From Methanomicrobiaceae archaeon (GTDB taxonomy: Archaea; Halobacteriota; Methanomicrobia; Methanomicrobiales; Methanomicrobiaceae): a DNA stretch of 64,000 nucleotides. Below, one piece after another: positions 34,471 through 43,384 of this stretch (position 1 is the first letter of the stretch; every line of letters begins with the position of its first letter). Under the pieces are notes generated by a model. It was not told where the DNA came from. It worked only from the letters and a program-made list of their open reading frames with translations, and made no database searches. The stretch spans positions 1 to 64,000 of the forward strand of contig JAFGNT010000017.1 in NCBI GenBank assembly GCA_016926855.1. The letters are read 5' to 3'. Position numbers and translations under genes: made by a program.

Positions 34471-35679
34471 ATGGAAGATTATCTCGGGAGGCTAAAAAAG
34501 GGGACACTGAAGCTCTACGCACTGGAGCAGGAACTCACCCCCGACGAGGCGGTTTCGGTGCGCCGGACATATGTCGGAGAAGAGACCGGAACAGATCTCT
34601 CGGCACTCGGGAAATACTCGATCGGCATCGACCGTGTCGTGCAGCGCAATTGCGAGAACATGATCGGTGCGGTGCAGGTTCCTGTCGGGGTGGCGGGGCC
34701 GATAGCTCTCAACGGTGGGTATGCGACAGGCTCGTTCTATCTTCCCCTTGCCACGACCGAGGGGGCGCTCGTTGCATCCGTAAACCGCGGATGCAGCGCC
34801 ATTACGCGGGCCGGCGGTGCGGACGTGCGTATCCTCCGCGACGGGATGACCCGCGCCCCTGTGTTTTCCACGCGGGACGTCGATCATACCCTGCGCACCG
34901 TCCGGTGGGTGGAGACGCATATGGACGACCTCCGCGCCGCCGCAGAGGCGACCACGCGTCACGGCCGCCTTCTGGGTATCCTGCCGGTTGTCGCGGGCAC
35001 GAATGTCTTTCTTCGCATTGAATATGACACAAAGGACGCGATGGGCATGAATATGGTGACGATTGCGAGCGAGCGCGTCGCGGAGCTCGTAGAGCGGGAG
35101 ACCGGGGCGCGTCTTGTCGCCCTCTCCGGAAATGTGTGCACCGATAAAAAACCCGCCGCCATCAATACGGTCCTCGGCAGGGGCAAGACGGTGCTTGCCG
35201 GGGTTTTCCTGACCGACGAGCACGTTCAGACGATCTTCAAGACCGATGCGGCGACACTTTCGGACGTCAACAACCGGAAAAATCTGGTGGGCTCGGCACG
35301 TGCGGGCGCGCTCGGGTACAACGCCCACGCGGCGAATATCATAGCGGCCATGTACATCGCCTGCGGGCAGGATCCCGCGCATGTGGTTGAAGGGAGCAGC
35401 TGTATTACAACGGTCGATCGGCAGGAAGGGGGCGTGTATGTTGCCGTGACCCTCCCTGCAGTGCAGGTGGGGACGGTGGGCGGCGGGACCGGCATCGACA
35501 CGCAGGCGGCCTGCCTCCGTATGCTCGGCGTCGCAGGCGGCGGCGATCCACCGGGGGCAAACAGCAAAAAATTCGCCGAGATTATCGGAGCCGGTGTGCT
35601 TGCGGGAGAACTCTCCCTCCTCGGTGCACTCGGTGCGGGCCACCTCGCACGGGCGCATGCCACGCTCGGCCGGGGTTAG
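34471..35679 (+). CDS. hmgA: Hydroxymethylglutaryl-CoA reductase (NADPH type, class I)
   Basis: HMG-CoA reductase of 402 residues, soluble, producing mevalonate for archaeal lipids. Visible motifs: CENMIGAVQVPVGVAGP (substrate loop with catalytic Glu), DAMGMNM (NADPH-binding), VCTDKKPAAIN (catalytic Lys), and the C-terminal HLARAHA with the catalytic His. Length and motifs agree with class I archaeal enzymes. It is 1 kb from hmgS but separated from it by the opposite-strand trm5. Confidence 0.94.
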   Translation: MEDYLGRLKKGTLKLYALEQELTPDEAVSVRRTYVGEETGTDLSALGKYSIGIDRVVQRNCENMIGAVQVPVGVAGPIALNGGYATGSFYLPLATTEGALVASVNRGCSAITRAGGADVRILRDGMTRAPVFSTRDVDHTLRTVRWVETHMDDLRAAAEATTRHGRLLGILPVVAGTNVFLRIEYDTKDAMGMNMVTIASERVAELVERETGARLVALSGNVCTDKKPAAINTVLGRGKTVLAGVFLTDEHVQTIFKTDAATLSDVNNRKNLVGSARAGALGYNAHAANIIAAMYIACGQDPAHVVEGSSCITTVDRQEGGVYVAVTLPAVQVGTVGGGTGIDTQAACLRMLGVAGGGDPPGANSKKFAEIIGAGVLAGELSLLGALGAGHLARAHATLGRG

Positions 35680-35684
35680 TCACC

Positions 35685-36176
35685 CTATATCCGGTACCAC
35701 TTCATCATCACAGCGGCGGTCTCCCCGTTGGCGTAGTATTCGGCAATCCGGAGCACCTGCCGGTACCCGAGCCGGTGGTAAAACGCACGCGCAATCGTAT
35801 TGGTCTCCCTGACTTCAAGGGAAACGGCGGTGGCGCCTTCCAGCATACACGCCTGCTCGATCTGCCGCACCAGCATTCTGCCGATGCCCCGGTGCCGGTG
35901 CTCCGGGCTGACGGCGAGGTTCATAATATGGCCGTACTGCTCCACGCCGGTGTTTTCAATCCCTGCTGCAATAAACCCGACAATGCGGCCGTCATCCTCT
36001 GCGATAAAACAGGTTGACGGGTATAAAGCAAGCGCCTCGAGAAACGTCTCCTGGTTCCAGGGGTCCGGAAAAGACTCCCGCTCGATGATCTCGATCGAGG
36101 CCATGTCCTCAATTCGTGCTTTCCGCAGATGCAACTTCTTTGTTCCGGCCATAGGCACCGCTGGTGGGATATGCAT
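35685..36176 (-). CDS. rimI: GNAT acetyltransferase RimI-like (protein N-terminal acetyltransferase)
   Basis: GNAT enzyme of 163 residues of the RimI/Ard1 type, which acetylates protein N-termini. FPDPWNQETFLEAL, IMNLAVSPEHRHRGIGRML (acetyl-CoA loop RHRGIG) and SLEVRETNTIARAFYHRLGY are the family motifs. Start could be ATG 36176 (GGCGATC upstream) or ATG 36152. It ends 5 bases from hmgA, convergent. Confidence 0.87.
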   Translation of the reverse strand: MHIPPAVPMAGTKKLHLRKARIEDMASIEIIERESFPDPWNQETFLEALALYPSTCFIAEDDGRIVGFIAAGIENTGVEQYGHIMNLAVSPEHRHRGIGRMLVRQIEQACMLEGATAVSLEVRETNTIARAFYHRLGYRQVLRIAEYYANGETAAVMMKWYRI

Positions 36177-36234
36177 ATTAGGATCGCCGTACACATTAGT
36201 GTAATCTTTTCAGAAATTGTCTGGCGGTTTTTCC

Positions 36235-37491
36235 ATGGTGGTTCTTAATCGTTTTGCGGCTCTTCGGCCGGAACATTCCAAAACAGCTGTAATCCCTTCG
36301 GTCCCCTATGATGTTGTCAGCACCGAAGAGGCACGGGAAGATCTTCGGAAAAACCCGGATTCGTTCTTCCGGGTCATTCGCTCCGAGGCCCTGCTGCCCG
36401 GACTGGCGCCGGACGACGAGCGTGTCTACGAGACGGCAAAGGAAAATTTCAATGATATGGTGGCCCGGGGACTCTTTGTCCGCGATCAGGAACCCGGCAT
36501 GTACATCTACCGGGTCAAGCAGGGGGGCGCAATCTATACGGGTCTTGTTGCCTGCCCCTCGGTCGATGACTACTCTGAGAACCGAATCCGACGCCACGAA
36601 CATACCCGGTATGACAAGGAGAAGGATCGTACCCGTCACATCGATACGACGAATGCCCATACCGGGCTCGTCGTCCTCCTGTACCGTGACCCCGGGGAGA
36701 TCTTTGAGTATCTCGCCTCGATCGTTGCGGATCGCGAACCCGACGCGTGGGTGAAGACCGGGCAGGGTGTCGTGCACGAGATCTTCCGCGTCACCGACGA
36801 GGCACACCTCGCCCGGATCGAAGAGATGTTTGCCGGTGTCGATGCCCTCTATATTGCCGACGGGCACCACCGGGCCAAATCTGCAGTGACGGTGGCAGAG
36901 CAGCGACGGAGCCTCGGTACGTATACGCCGGGGGCGGGAATGTTCATGGCGATTCTCTTTGCGGAGAATCGTGTCAGGATACACGGCTACAGCCGCCTTG
37001 TCACGGATCTTGGTTCGTATACACCGGAGTCTTTCCTGCACAGGCTGGAGGATTTCTTCGACGTAAAACCCTACGGTGAGATCGACGACACCGTGTTTTG
37101 CATTCCGCCGCTGCGTGAATCGCACGTGCCGGTGCATATCGTCCACATGTACCTCGGGGGTGTCTGGTACGAACTCTCCCGTCCGGTTGCGAACCCGGAC
37201 GACCCCGTCACTTCACTTGACGTTGCGATGCTGCAGGAGACGGTGATGGAGGGGTTCCTCGGTATCAGGGATCCCCGGGGCGATCCGCGGCTCCAGTACC
37301 TCGGAGGTGCCCGCCCTCTTGGTGATCTTCAGCAGAAGGTTGAGTCCGGTGAATTCGCCGTCGCGTTCTCGATGCAGCCTGTTCCTATCGCAACCGTGCT
37401 CTCGATTGCCGACAGGGGGGGTATCATGCCGCCGAAATCAACATGGTTTGAACCAAAACTCCTCAGCGGCCTCGTTGTCCATACGCTCTGA
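36235..37491 (+). CDS. DUF1015 family protein
   Basis: Protein of 418 residues of the DUF1015 family (FAALRPEHSKTAVIPSVPYDVV, VDALYIADGHHRAKSA, LFAENRVRIHGYSRLV). Family members are conserved in archaea and bacteria, often near serine or one-carbon metabolism genes. The GHHR motif is invariant and may be part of an active site, but the reaction is not known to me. It is followed by hisG after 63 bases. Confidence 0.85.
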   Translation: MVVLNRFAALRPEHSKTAVIPSVPYDVVSTEEAREDLRKNPDSFFRVIRSEALLPGLAPDDERVYETAKENFNDMVARGLFVRDQEPGMYIYRVKQGGAIYTGLVACPSVDDYSENRIRRHEHTRYDKEKDRTRHIDTTNAHTGLVVLLYRDPGEIFEYLASIVADREPDAWVKTGQGVVHEIFRVTDEAHLARIEEMFAGVDALYIADGHHRAKSAVTVAEQRRSLGTYTPGAGMFMAILFAENRVRIHGYSRLVTDLGSYTPESFLHRLEDFFDVKPYGEIDDTVFCIPPLRESHVPVHIVHMYLGGVWYELSRPVANPDDPVTSLDVAMLQETVMEGFLGIRDPRGDPRLQYLGGARPLGDLQQKVESGEFAVAFSMQPVPIATVLSIADRGGIMPPKSTWFEPKLLSGLVVHTL

Positions 37492-37554
37492 CATCTGCGC
37501 CGGCCGGTCTCGGATCACAATCTTTTCGTATCCGGGTGCCAATCTCTTTTTTCC

Positions 37555-38430
37555 ATGATTACCATCGCGCTCCCAAAAGGAAGCCTTGAACAGCAGACAC
37601 TGCAGCTGTTTAAGGAGGCGGATCTCGAAGTGCGCAGGACCGATCGCGATTATAATCCGAAAATCAACGATGTACGCATCGGTAAAGTGAAAATCCTCCG
37701 TCCGCAGGAGATTCCCCGGTACGTCCAGATGGGATATTTCGACTGCGGCATTGCCGGAATGGACTGGGTCAACGAATCGGGAGCGACGGATGTCGTCGAG
37801 ATTGCGGACCTGTCCTATAGTAAAACCGGCGAGGGTAATGTAAAAATTGTCGTGGCAGTCCACCAGAGCGAACCTATCGATGATATCTCCCAGATCCGGC
37901 CGAAAAGCCGGGTGACGACCGAGTACCCCGAGATCACACGGCAGTTTTTTGAGCGTGCCGGAATTGATGTCGAGCTCTTCCCGTCGTACGGCGCCTCAGA
38001 GGCAAAGGTGCCCGATTTGATGGATGTCGTGGTGGATCTGACGGAGACCGGAAGCACGCTCCGGAAGAACGGGTTAAAGATTATCGGTGAGATAATGCAG
38101 TCGCATACCGCACTTCTCGCGAACAGGGAGGCGCTCGCGGACCCGGTGAAGCGAAAGGAGATCGAAGAGATACGAACGCTTCTCCTGGGAGTGATCGAGG
38201 CACGCAACCTGGTGCTGATCTCCCTCAATGTACCGGCGGATGCACTGGAGCGCGTTATTGCCGTACTCCCGGCCATGAAGACGCCGACCGTCTCCCGTCT
38301 GCACGGCATCGACTATTTCAGTGTCCAGACGGTCGCGCAGAAAAGGCAGGTCAATGATCTGATTACCCGGCTGAAGGATGCGGGCGCAGAAGATATTCTC
38401 GAAATTCCGATTACAAAAATTGTGCGGTAG
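37555..38430 (+). CDS. hisG: ATP phosphoribosyltransferase, long form
   Basis: HisG of 291 residues, first step of histidine synthesis: ATP plus PRPP gives phosphoribosyl-ATP. IALPKGSLEQQTLQLF opens the catalytic domain; DLMDVVVDLTETGSTLRKNGL is the PRPP loop. The C-terminal 75 residues are the ACT-like regulatory domain of the long form, which binds histidine as feedback inhibitor, so no HisZ is required. A T-rich stretch follows. Confidence 0.94.
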   Translation: MITIALPKGSLEQQTLQLFKEADLEVRRTDRDYNPKINDVRIGKVKILRPQEIPRYVQMGYFDCGIAGMDWVNESGATDVVEIADLSYSKTGEGNVKIVVAVHQSEPIDDISQIRPKSRVTTEYPEITRQFFERAGIDVELFPSYGASEAKVPDLMDVVVDLTETGSTLRKNGLKIIGEIMQSHTALLANREALADPVKRKEIEEIRTLLLGVIEARNLVLISLNVPADALERVIAVLPAMKTPTVSRLHGIDYFSVQTVAQKRQVNDLITRLKDAGAEDILEIPITKIVR

Positions 38431-38449
38431 GGTTTTTATTGTCCCTTTC

Positions 38450-39094
38450 CTATTCTTTTCCCCATCCCCTGCCGTAGCTGCCGGCGCAGGGGATGCAGAC
38501 AATTTTTCCGTCGCGGATGCGGGCACGGGATTCGGCCACCGTTTCCCCGCACGACGCACAGGTGGCTGTGGTGAACAACCGGGCAGGTTCCGGGATTGTG
38601 ACGGTGGTCTGTGTCACGTCGAGGAGTTCGTCGTCCGGTATCCGAAGGAGTGTATCGACGACTCCCCGGGTGCGGCGGAGCATCTCGGCCTCCTCGTCCG
38701 GGGTGGCCTCCCCGTCCCTGACCTTCGTGCTCAGTGCCGGCAGGCCGGGATCGAGGGTGTCGGTTGAAAACTGTTGTATCGCGATACGCACCCCTCTGCC
38801 CGACGGACGGAGGAAAAAGGTGTACACGGACTTGCCGAAATCATGCAGGATGAGGTTTCCCTTCCCGACGGTACATCCGGTGACGACCTGAATGGCATCG
38901 ATGCCGCATGCATCGTTTTCGACAACAGCGACAAGCTCCTCGTCCTCTGCCCTGCCTTTCCTGCATTCTTCCAGTGCACGCCTGGCGACCCGGTACCCGA
39001 ATGCGAGCCCCGGGCAGACATGCCCATGGAACAGAGCAGCGTCTTCAAAGGATGCCGGTTCCCCGGGAGTAACACGTGTTTGAGAATTTATCAT
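38450..39094 (-). CDS. FmdE family protein with C-terminal zinc ribbon
   Basis: FmdE-like protein of 214 residues. The core (FEDAALFHGHVCPGLAFGYR, VVENDACGIDAIQVVTGCTVGKGNL) contains a conserved Cys/His cluster for metal binding. The C-terminus adds a zinc ribbon (CASCGETVAES and CIPCAG). FmdE was first seen as a protein that co-purifies with molybdenum formylmethanofuran dehydrogenase; its role may be in molybdenum/tungsten cofactor handling. No fmd or fwd gene is in the window. Confidence 0.87.
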   Translation of the reverse strand: MINSQTRVTPGEPASFEDAALFHGHVCPGLAFGYRVARRALEECRKGRAEDEELVAVVENDACGIDAIQVVTGCTVGKGNLILHDFGKSVYTFFLRPSGRGVRIAIQQFSTDTLDPGLPALSTKVRDGEATPDEEAEMLRRTRGVVDTLLRIPDDELLDVTQTTVTIPEPARLFTTATCASCGETVAESRARIRDGKIVCIPCAGSYGRGWGKE

Positions 39095-39175
39095 ACGTAC
39101 GCATGTGCCGGGGCAGCATTTAAGGATTTACGGGAGCATGCATTTGGTTAACGCTATCGGTAATCAATAGTAAAA

Positions 39176-39187
39176 AATTATAAATAC
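39176..39187 (+). promoter_or_regulatory. TATA box upstream of the pilin-like operon
   Basis: AATTATAAATAC is a near-consensus archaeal TATA box. The first gene starts at 39374, so the transcript would have an unusually long leader of about 170 bases, in which I see no clear open frame or tRNA-like fold. Confidence 0.5.
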
Positions 39188-39373
39188 GTTGTGTGGACAT
39201 TATTGTCTGTAATCATGCCGGCGGTCGTCCGGGGGAATAAGCGCCGTATTGGTGTAATTTTGGCACCCGGTGCCGGAATTCTGCGCGATCCGGAGGCGTG
39301 AACAGGAACGCCCGTCGTCATTACCATTCAGGGTTTTATCCCTGCACGATAACACAAGGGAAGGATATCTGCT

Positions 39374-39952
39374 ATGCATGATTGGAACGCTGTGATAATT
39401 TTTCTCGTACTTACCTTCAGTGTCATTGGCGGCTGTATCGGTGGGGCGCCCGCGGAGGCCCCCCCGCCAGAAGGCACAACCGGCATCACCGGCATAGTTG
39501 CGCCGGCAGCGGAAGGAAACGTGCCGCTGGAGGCCGCACTGGACACTCTTGCACTCTATAACGCAGAAGAGTTCCTCTCCACGGACGGGATGGCCGTACA
39601 CATGGTTTCCGGGACAGGAGTTGACGCCACAGGAAATGCGACACGCTGGATGCTGGGTGCGACCCGGGAATCTGAGACGTTCATTCTAATCTATGAAAAA
39701 AATCAGTGGCGCGAATACCCGTGGGGAGGACCGCTTCCGGAACAGGAAATCAACCTCACGAAAGTAGTCTCTCCCGGTGACCTGTTCCGGATGCAGGCCG
39801 GGGCAATCAATGCGCTTCGGGAGACAAAGGGTGCCGGGGAGACAGAACTCCTGCTGTCCGGCGGGATATACACAATCGAAGTACCGGGAAGAGGCGGCCG
39901 GAAGGCTCTCGAACTGAATGCGATGACAGGGGATGTGATACCACGCGCCTGA
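39374..39952 (+). CDS. Lipoprotein, first gene of the pilin-like cluster
   Basis: Secreted protein of 192 residues. The N-terminus is a lipoprotein signal: hydrophobic stretch (VIIFLVLTFSVIGGC), with the lipobox Cys at about residue 21. A Pro/Ala/Thr linker follows, then a soluble domain of 140 residues with aromatic-rich beta strands (YEKNQWREYPWGG). No known family is recognised. It is 14 bases upstream of the next membrane protein gene and appears to lead the operon. Confidence 0.65.
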   Translation: MHDWNAVIIFLVLTFSVIGGCIGGAPAEAPPPEGTTGITGIVAPAAEGNVPLEAALDTLALYNAEEFLSTDGMAVHMVSGTGVDATGNATRWMLGATRESETFILIYEKNQWREYPWGGPLPEQEINLTKVVSPGDLFRMQAGAINALRETKGAGETELLLSGGIYTIEVPGRGGRKALELNAMTGDVIPRA

Positions 39953-39966
39953 AGGATGACAGCGGG

Positions 39967-41103
39967 ATGCTTTCGGTGGATTTTCTCGCCGGTTTTACGA
40001 TATTCATCGTAGCACTGATCATGGTTATCAATCTCGTTCCGAGCATTCTCGTCGGTATCCAGGGTCAGCCGATCGACTACGATGCGGTTGCATACCGGAC
40101 TGCGGTTATCCTGCTCGAGGATCCCGGCTGGGGATATGACCGGAATGCCAACACGAGTACGAGCCGCTGGGAGCAGCAGATAACCTTTAAGGCCGATATC
40201 TCACGGTTCGGTCTTGCCGTTTCGAAGGAAACGCCCAATATCCTCTCCCGGAATAAGATTGATACATTTTTTGACGACACGTACTTTACCCGCGAAGACT
40301 ACGAAAGGAAGGCGATCTTCGCGGACCTCCCGTACGCACCCTACGCCTACAATATCACACTGTCCGTTGACGGCGATCCCACGATCACGACAGGCGATCC
40401 CGTGCCGAAGGTGAGTTACGGGTATATGCGGCGCTTCGTGAAGCTCAAGGAACACACGAGTATGGTAATTGATTCCGGGGGCTATAATGCAGCCGTCCGG
40501 ACCAATGAAACAAATCCTCCGTCCAATACCCTGAATCACACCGCCCGGATGTCGGTTTTCTTTAACTACACGGAACTCAACGATCTCACGGTCGGGAATG
40601 CCTACGACATCAACCCCTACACCGATAATGTCACGATCATCGTCGGCGGGTTCAAGACGGCATTGCAAAGCCTCGGTCCTCCTCTCATTCCCCTCGGTGA
40701 TTTCGTAAATATGACACAGGTGACCCTTACATCCGTATCCCTCTCGAAATGGAATGTCCCATCCGCCGGTTCCATTCCCCCGAGCTGGCTGTCTGTGGAC
40801 GGCGCGCTCCAGAATTATCGGCTGTATAACGAGACGACCGCCGACCTGCACAGTAGGGATGATCCGTTCCCCGTGCTGAATTCCTCTGAGATCGGGCTGG
40901 AACTCCTGCCGCCGCTGCCCTTCGCAGAGGACCCTGATGCACGTATCTGTGTCAACTTTACGTTCCGGTATGAATGGTCCAGTAACGATACGGCGGACGG
41001 AAATCACCATTTCCTCTTCAATGACGACACGTTCGAGTATAACCTCGGGACTGTCACATCTCCGCCCCTCAGGGACGGCGTTCTGGAGGTAGCGGTATGG
41101 TAA
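39967..41103 (+). CDS. Large pilin-like membrane-anchored envelope protein
   Basis: Protein of 378 residues. The first 30 residues are one hydrophobic helix (LSVDFLAGFTIFIVALIMVI) of the sort seen in archaeal type IV pilin-like proteins; the rest is an extracytoplasmic, Asn/Thr-rich beta domain with many NxS/T sites. Codons upstream of the ATG continue the family-like sequence (KDDSG), so a non-canonical upstream start is possible. Haloarchaea and methanogens have such proteins in conserved sets with the two genes that follow. It overlaps the next gene by 7 bases. Confidence 0.7.
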   Translation: MLSVDFLAGFTIFIVALIMVINLVPSILVGIQGQPIDYDAVAYRTAVILLEDPGWGYDRNANTSTSRWEQQITFKADISRFGLAVSKETPNILSRNKIDTFFDDTYFTREDYERKAIFADLPYAPYAYNITLSVDGDPTITTGDPVPKVSYGYMRRFVKLKEHTSMVIDSGGYNAAVRTNETNPPSNTLNHTARMSVFFNYTELNDLTVGNAYDINPYTDNVTIIVGGFKTALQSLGPPLIPLGDFVNMTQVTLTSVSLSKWNVPSAGSIPPSWLSVDGALQNYRLYNETTADLHSRDDPFPVLNSSEIGLELLPPLPFAEDPDARICVNFTFRYEWSSNDTADGNHHFLFNDDTFEYNLGTVTSPPLRDGVLEVAVW

Positions 41104-41681
41104 TCCTTGCGGACGACGCCCAGCTCTATACGATTGAGGGAGTGGCGGCAGGCATGATCATGCTCCTCACCGCATACCTTGTCTTAAACACGACATCCGT
41201 TTTTACCCCGGGAGACGTGCATATCGTGGACATGCAGCTGGAGCAGACCGTGAGTGACGCACTCGCGATGATGGACACGCCGGATTACGCCGGAGGGCGG
41301 AGTAATCTCGACCGGTATGTCCATAATGCCACCAGTGATGCAGCGGGAAAACAGCCGTTCCACAATATGTTCACGGGGTACCTGCAGAAAAAGACCGGCA
41401 CTCTCGATACACCGGTCACCGATCTCCAGTACCGTGCCGTCGTGTATTACCGGGTGGAGGCGACGAATGAGACGGCCAACTACACATTCTCCAGCTCCTC
41501 GTACTGGCACGATATCGACCCGATTAATTATCCGGATGGAAGGGATTATCTCGGTCGTGAACCGGCAGTGGTGGCGACACGGTGGGTGAGCTACGACAAA
41601 GACCATTCTCACTCCGTCGGCCTTCCGTGGGACAACCGCAGGCAGATGCTTCTTCTGGAGGTGATGGTATGGAGAGGATGA
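41097..41681 (+). CDS. Pilin-like membrane protein
   Basis: Protein of 194 residues. An N-terminal short polar segment (DDAQLYTIEG) precedes a hydrophobic helix (VAAGMIMLLTAYLVLNTTSV), followed by a domain outside the membrane. The DDAQxxTIEG boundary resembles class III (pilin) signal peptides, though the usual cleavage motif is not clear. It overlaps its neighbours by 7 and 13 bases, so synthesis with them is coupled. Confidence 0.7.
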   Translation: MVILADDAQLYTIEGVAAGMIMLLTAYLVLNTTSVFTPGDVHIVDMQLEQTVSDALAMMDTPDYAGGRSNLDRYVHNATSDAAGKQPFHNMFTGYLQKKTGTLDTPVTDLQYRAVVYYRVEATNETANYTFSSSSYWHDIDPINYPDGRDYLGREPAVVATRWVSYDKDHSHSVGLPWDNRRQMLLLEVMVWRG

Positions 41682-42079
41682 ATGATGAGGCGCAGTGGAT
41701 CGTGTTGATGGGCTTTATCGTGAGCATCGGGATCTTTTTCCTTGCGGTTATCATCAGCCAGTCGACAACGGTCGGCCAGACGACCTCTGAGGCGGTTCTG
41801 GAGTTCCCGAAGAGCGAAATTCTGGATCTCCGGAGCGAAGCGCTCAGCCTTGCAAACGAGTGGAAAGCGAATCCGAGTCTCGGTGAAAGCGCCAAAAGGG
41901 CAAAAATCCTCGAAGATATCCGAATTATTGCCATGGCGCGGAAAAACGCAGTCCTGACGCTTTCAATCAGCCCGCAGAAACTAGATGACGATCCGTTCGA
42001 CCTATCGGTTGTTACCATTCATTTTAATAACGGAGTTACGGTATATGACGAGATTCACACCGAATACATTACAAAGTGA
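41669..42079 (+). CDS. Pilin-like membrane protein, small
   Basis: Protein of 136 residues: a short polar start (MERMNDEAQW), a hydrophobic helix (IVLMGFIVSIGIFFLAVIIS), and then a helical, charged domain with a terminal beta hairpin. GGAGGTGAT precedes the start at 41669; ATG 41678 is an alternative. It overlaps the previous gene by 13 bases and the next by 35 bases. Confidence 0.68.
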   Translation: MERMNDEAQWIVLMGFIVSIGIFFLAVIISQSTTVGQTTSEAVLEFPKSEILDLRSEALSLANEWKANPSLGESAKRAKILEDIRIIAMARKNAVLTLSISPQKLDDDPFDLSVVTIHFNNGVTVYDEIHTEYITK

Positions 42080-42509
42080 CGAGGACGAAGCGGTATCGGG
42101 ACTGCTCGAGTATATCTCGATCACAAGCGTCCTGATGGTGATGCTCATCATCGTGATGTTCGCGGTCAATACCACCCTTATCGAGAATCCCGGGGACTCC
42201 CTGAAATATAGCGCTTTCATCGACATCGGGAACGGCATTTCCGCCCGAATCGTTGATTTGTATATCATTGCCCCGGTAAACGGGACTATCTCCACGAATT
42301 TCGATCTTCCCGACGATGTCGCGGGCAAGGACTATACCGTGCAGCTCGAACCAGGGGCACTCGGTGTGGACCAGCGGGTGCAGGTGACCGACGGGAAGAT
42401 TACCAGCACGATTGCGCTCGCCGGAATCGGTGCGAACCGGCCGGTGACCGGTCAGACATCAGGCAGCGGACTGAACAGGATTACGTATGATTCAATGGGT
42501 TACTCATGA
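42045..42509 (+). CDS. Pilin-like membrane protein
   Basis: Protein of 154 residues. An acidic, polar N-terminus (TLQSDEDEAVSGLLEYIS) precedes a hydrophobic helix (SVLMVMLIIVMFAVNTTL), then a beta-rich extracytoplasmic domain of 110 residues. DEDEAVSGLLEYI resembles the processing region of archaeal type IV pilins (D/E-A-V-S-x). It overlaps the preceding gene by 35 bases, with GGAG about 10 bases before the ATG. Confidence 0.68.
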   Translation: MTRFTPNTLQSDEDEAVSGLLEYISITSVLMVMLIIVMFAVNTTLIENPGDSLKYSAFIDIGNGISARIVDLYIIAPVNGTISTNFDLPDDVAGKDYTVQLEPGALGVDQRVQVTDGKITSTIALAGIGANRPVTGQTSGSGLNRITYDSMGYS

Positions 42510-42530
42510 TTCACGGGGGGTACAGGTAAT

Positions 42531-43319
42531 ATGGCTATGAAAATCAGATCTAAATTTTCAGATGACGCGGTATCGGAATCCATCGGATTTATCATCATTT
42601 TCGGATTGGTGATCACGGGGATTGCCCTCGTATCGCTGTACGGCTATCCTCTGCTATTAAAGCAGCAGGTCAGTTCCGATGAACGGACAATGGAGCAGAC
42701 CCTGCTCATCCTCCAGAATGACATGAAGCTTCTCAGCTACAGCAATGTACCGTACAAGGACACCTCCCTGCGGGTCAGCGGGGGGGCGTTGAGCGTCTTC
42801 AACACCAGTGCCAGCCAGCAGACATTTACCATCCGGTACTGGAACACGACCGGGGGATACACGGAGACAAAGGTCTACCAGCCGGGAGAACTGCGCTATT
42901 CATCTGATGCGGGTACTGCGGTTATTTCCATTGAAAACGGGGCGATCCTGAAGCGTCAGCAGGATGCGACCGGTTCTGTGATGCTCGCAGAACCGCGGTG
43001 GTTCTTTGACAGCACAACCCAGACACTCGTGGTGTTCCTGCTCTCGGTCCAGGCGGACACGGACATGTCTCTCTCGGGCATCGGGAACATCCAGATGAGC
43101 CGGACAGTCGAGCCAGCCGTCATCACCATGGACTATCCTGCCCCGGGGCAGAATGTATCTGTTCGCTACACGCCGGATCCTGACAACGACTACTCAGTTG
43201 CATGGAAACAGTATTTTACCGGATCGGGCGAATTTACCCAGGTGGGGTCGGAATACGATCTCGCCAATGTCAGGAAATTCGTGCTGAAGGAGTACACCAT
43301 CCGCATCGAACATATCTGA
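42531..43319 (+). CDS. Pilin-like membrane protein with archaeal pilin-type N-terminus
   Basis: Protein of 262 residues. The N-terminus (KFSDDAVSESIGFIIIFGLV) closely follows the archaellin/pilin pattern: a basic start, an acidic DDAVSE stretch and then the hydrophobic helix (GFIIIFGLVITGIALVSLYG). The rest is a large extracellular domain with beta strands. It ends the cluster and is followed by long A/T tracts. It would be a surface-exposed subunit or minor pilin. Confidence 0.72.
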   Translation: MAMKIRSKFSDDAVSESIGFIIIFGLVITGIALVSLYGYPLLLKQQVSSDERTMEQTLLILQNDMKLLSYSNVPYKDTSLRVSGGALSVFNTSASQQTFTIRYWNTTGGYTETKVYQPGELRYSSDAGTAVISIENGAILKRQQDATGSVMLAEPRWFFDSTTQTLVVFLLSVQADTDMSLSGIGNIQMSRTVEPAVITMDYPAPGQNVSVRYTPDPDNDYSVAWKQYFTGSGEFTQVGSEYDLANVRKFVLKEYTIRIEHI

Positions 43320-43384
43320 TATAAACCGCCGTATTTTTTTAAAAAATATACAAAAAATTTTAAAAATGCTTTTTCAAACGGAGT
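43320..43384. terminator. AT-rich bidirectional terminator
   Basis: This gap between convergent genes holds T7 and A/T runs (ATTTTTTTAAAAAATATAC, AAAAATTTTAAAAATGC, CTTTTTC) that would stop transcription from both sides. Confidence 0.6.

Noticed and set aside
33654-35021. Plus-strand frame of 455 codons over trm5 and the start of hmgA
   Set aside because: It spans two identified genes on different strands and contains no motif.
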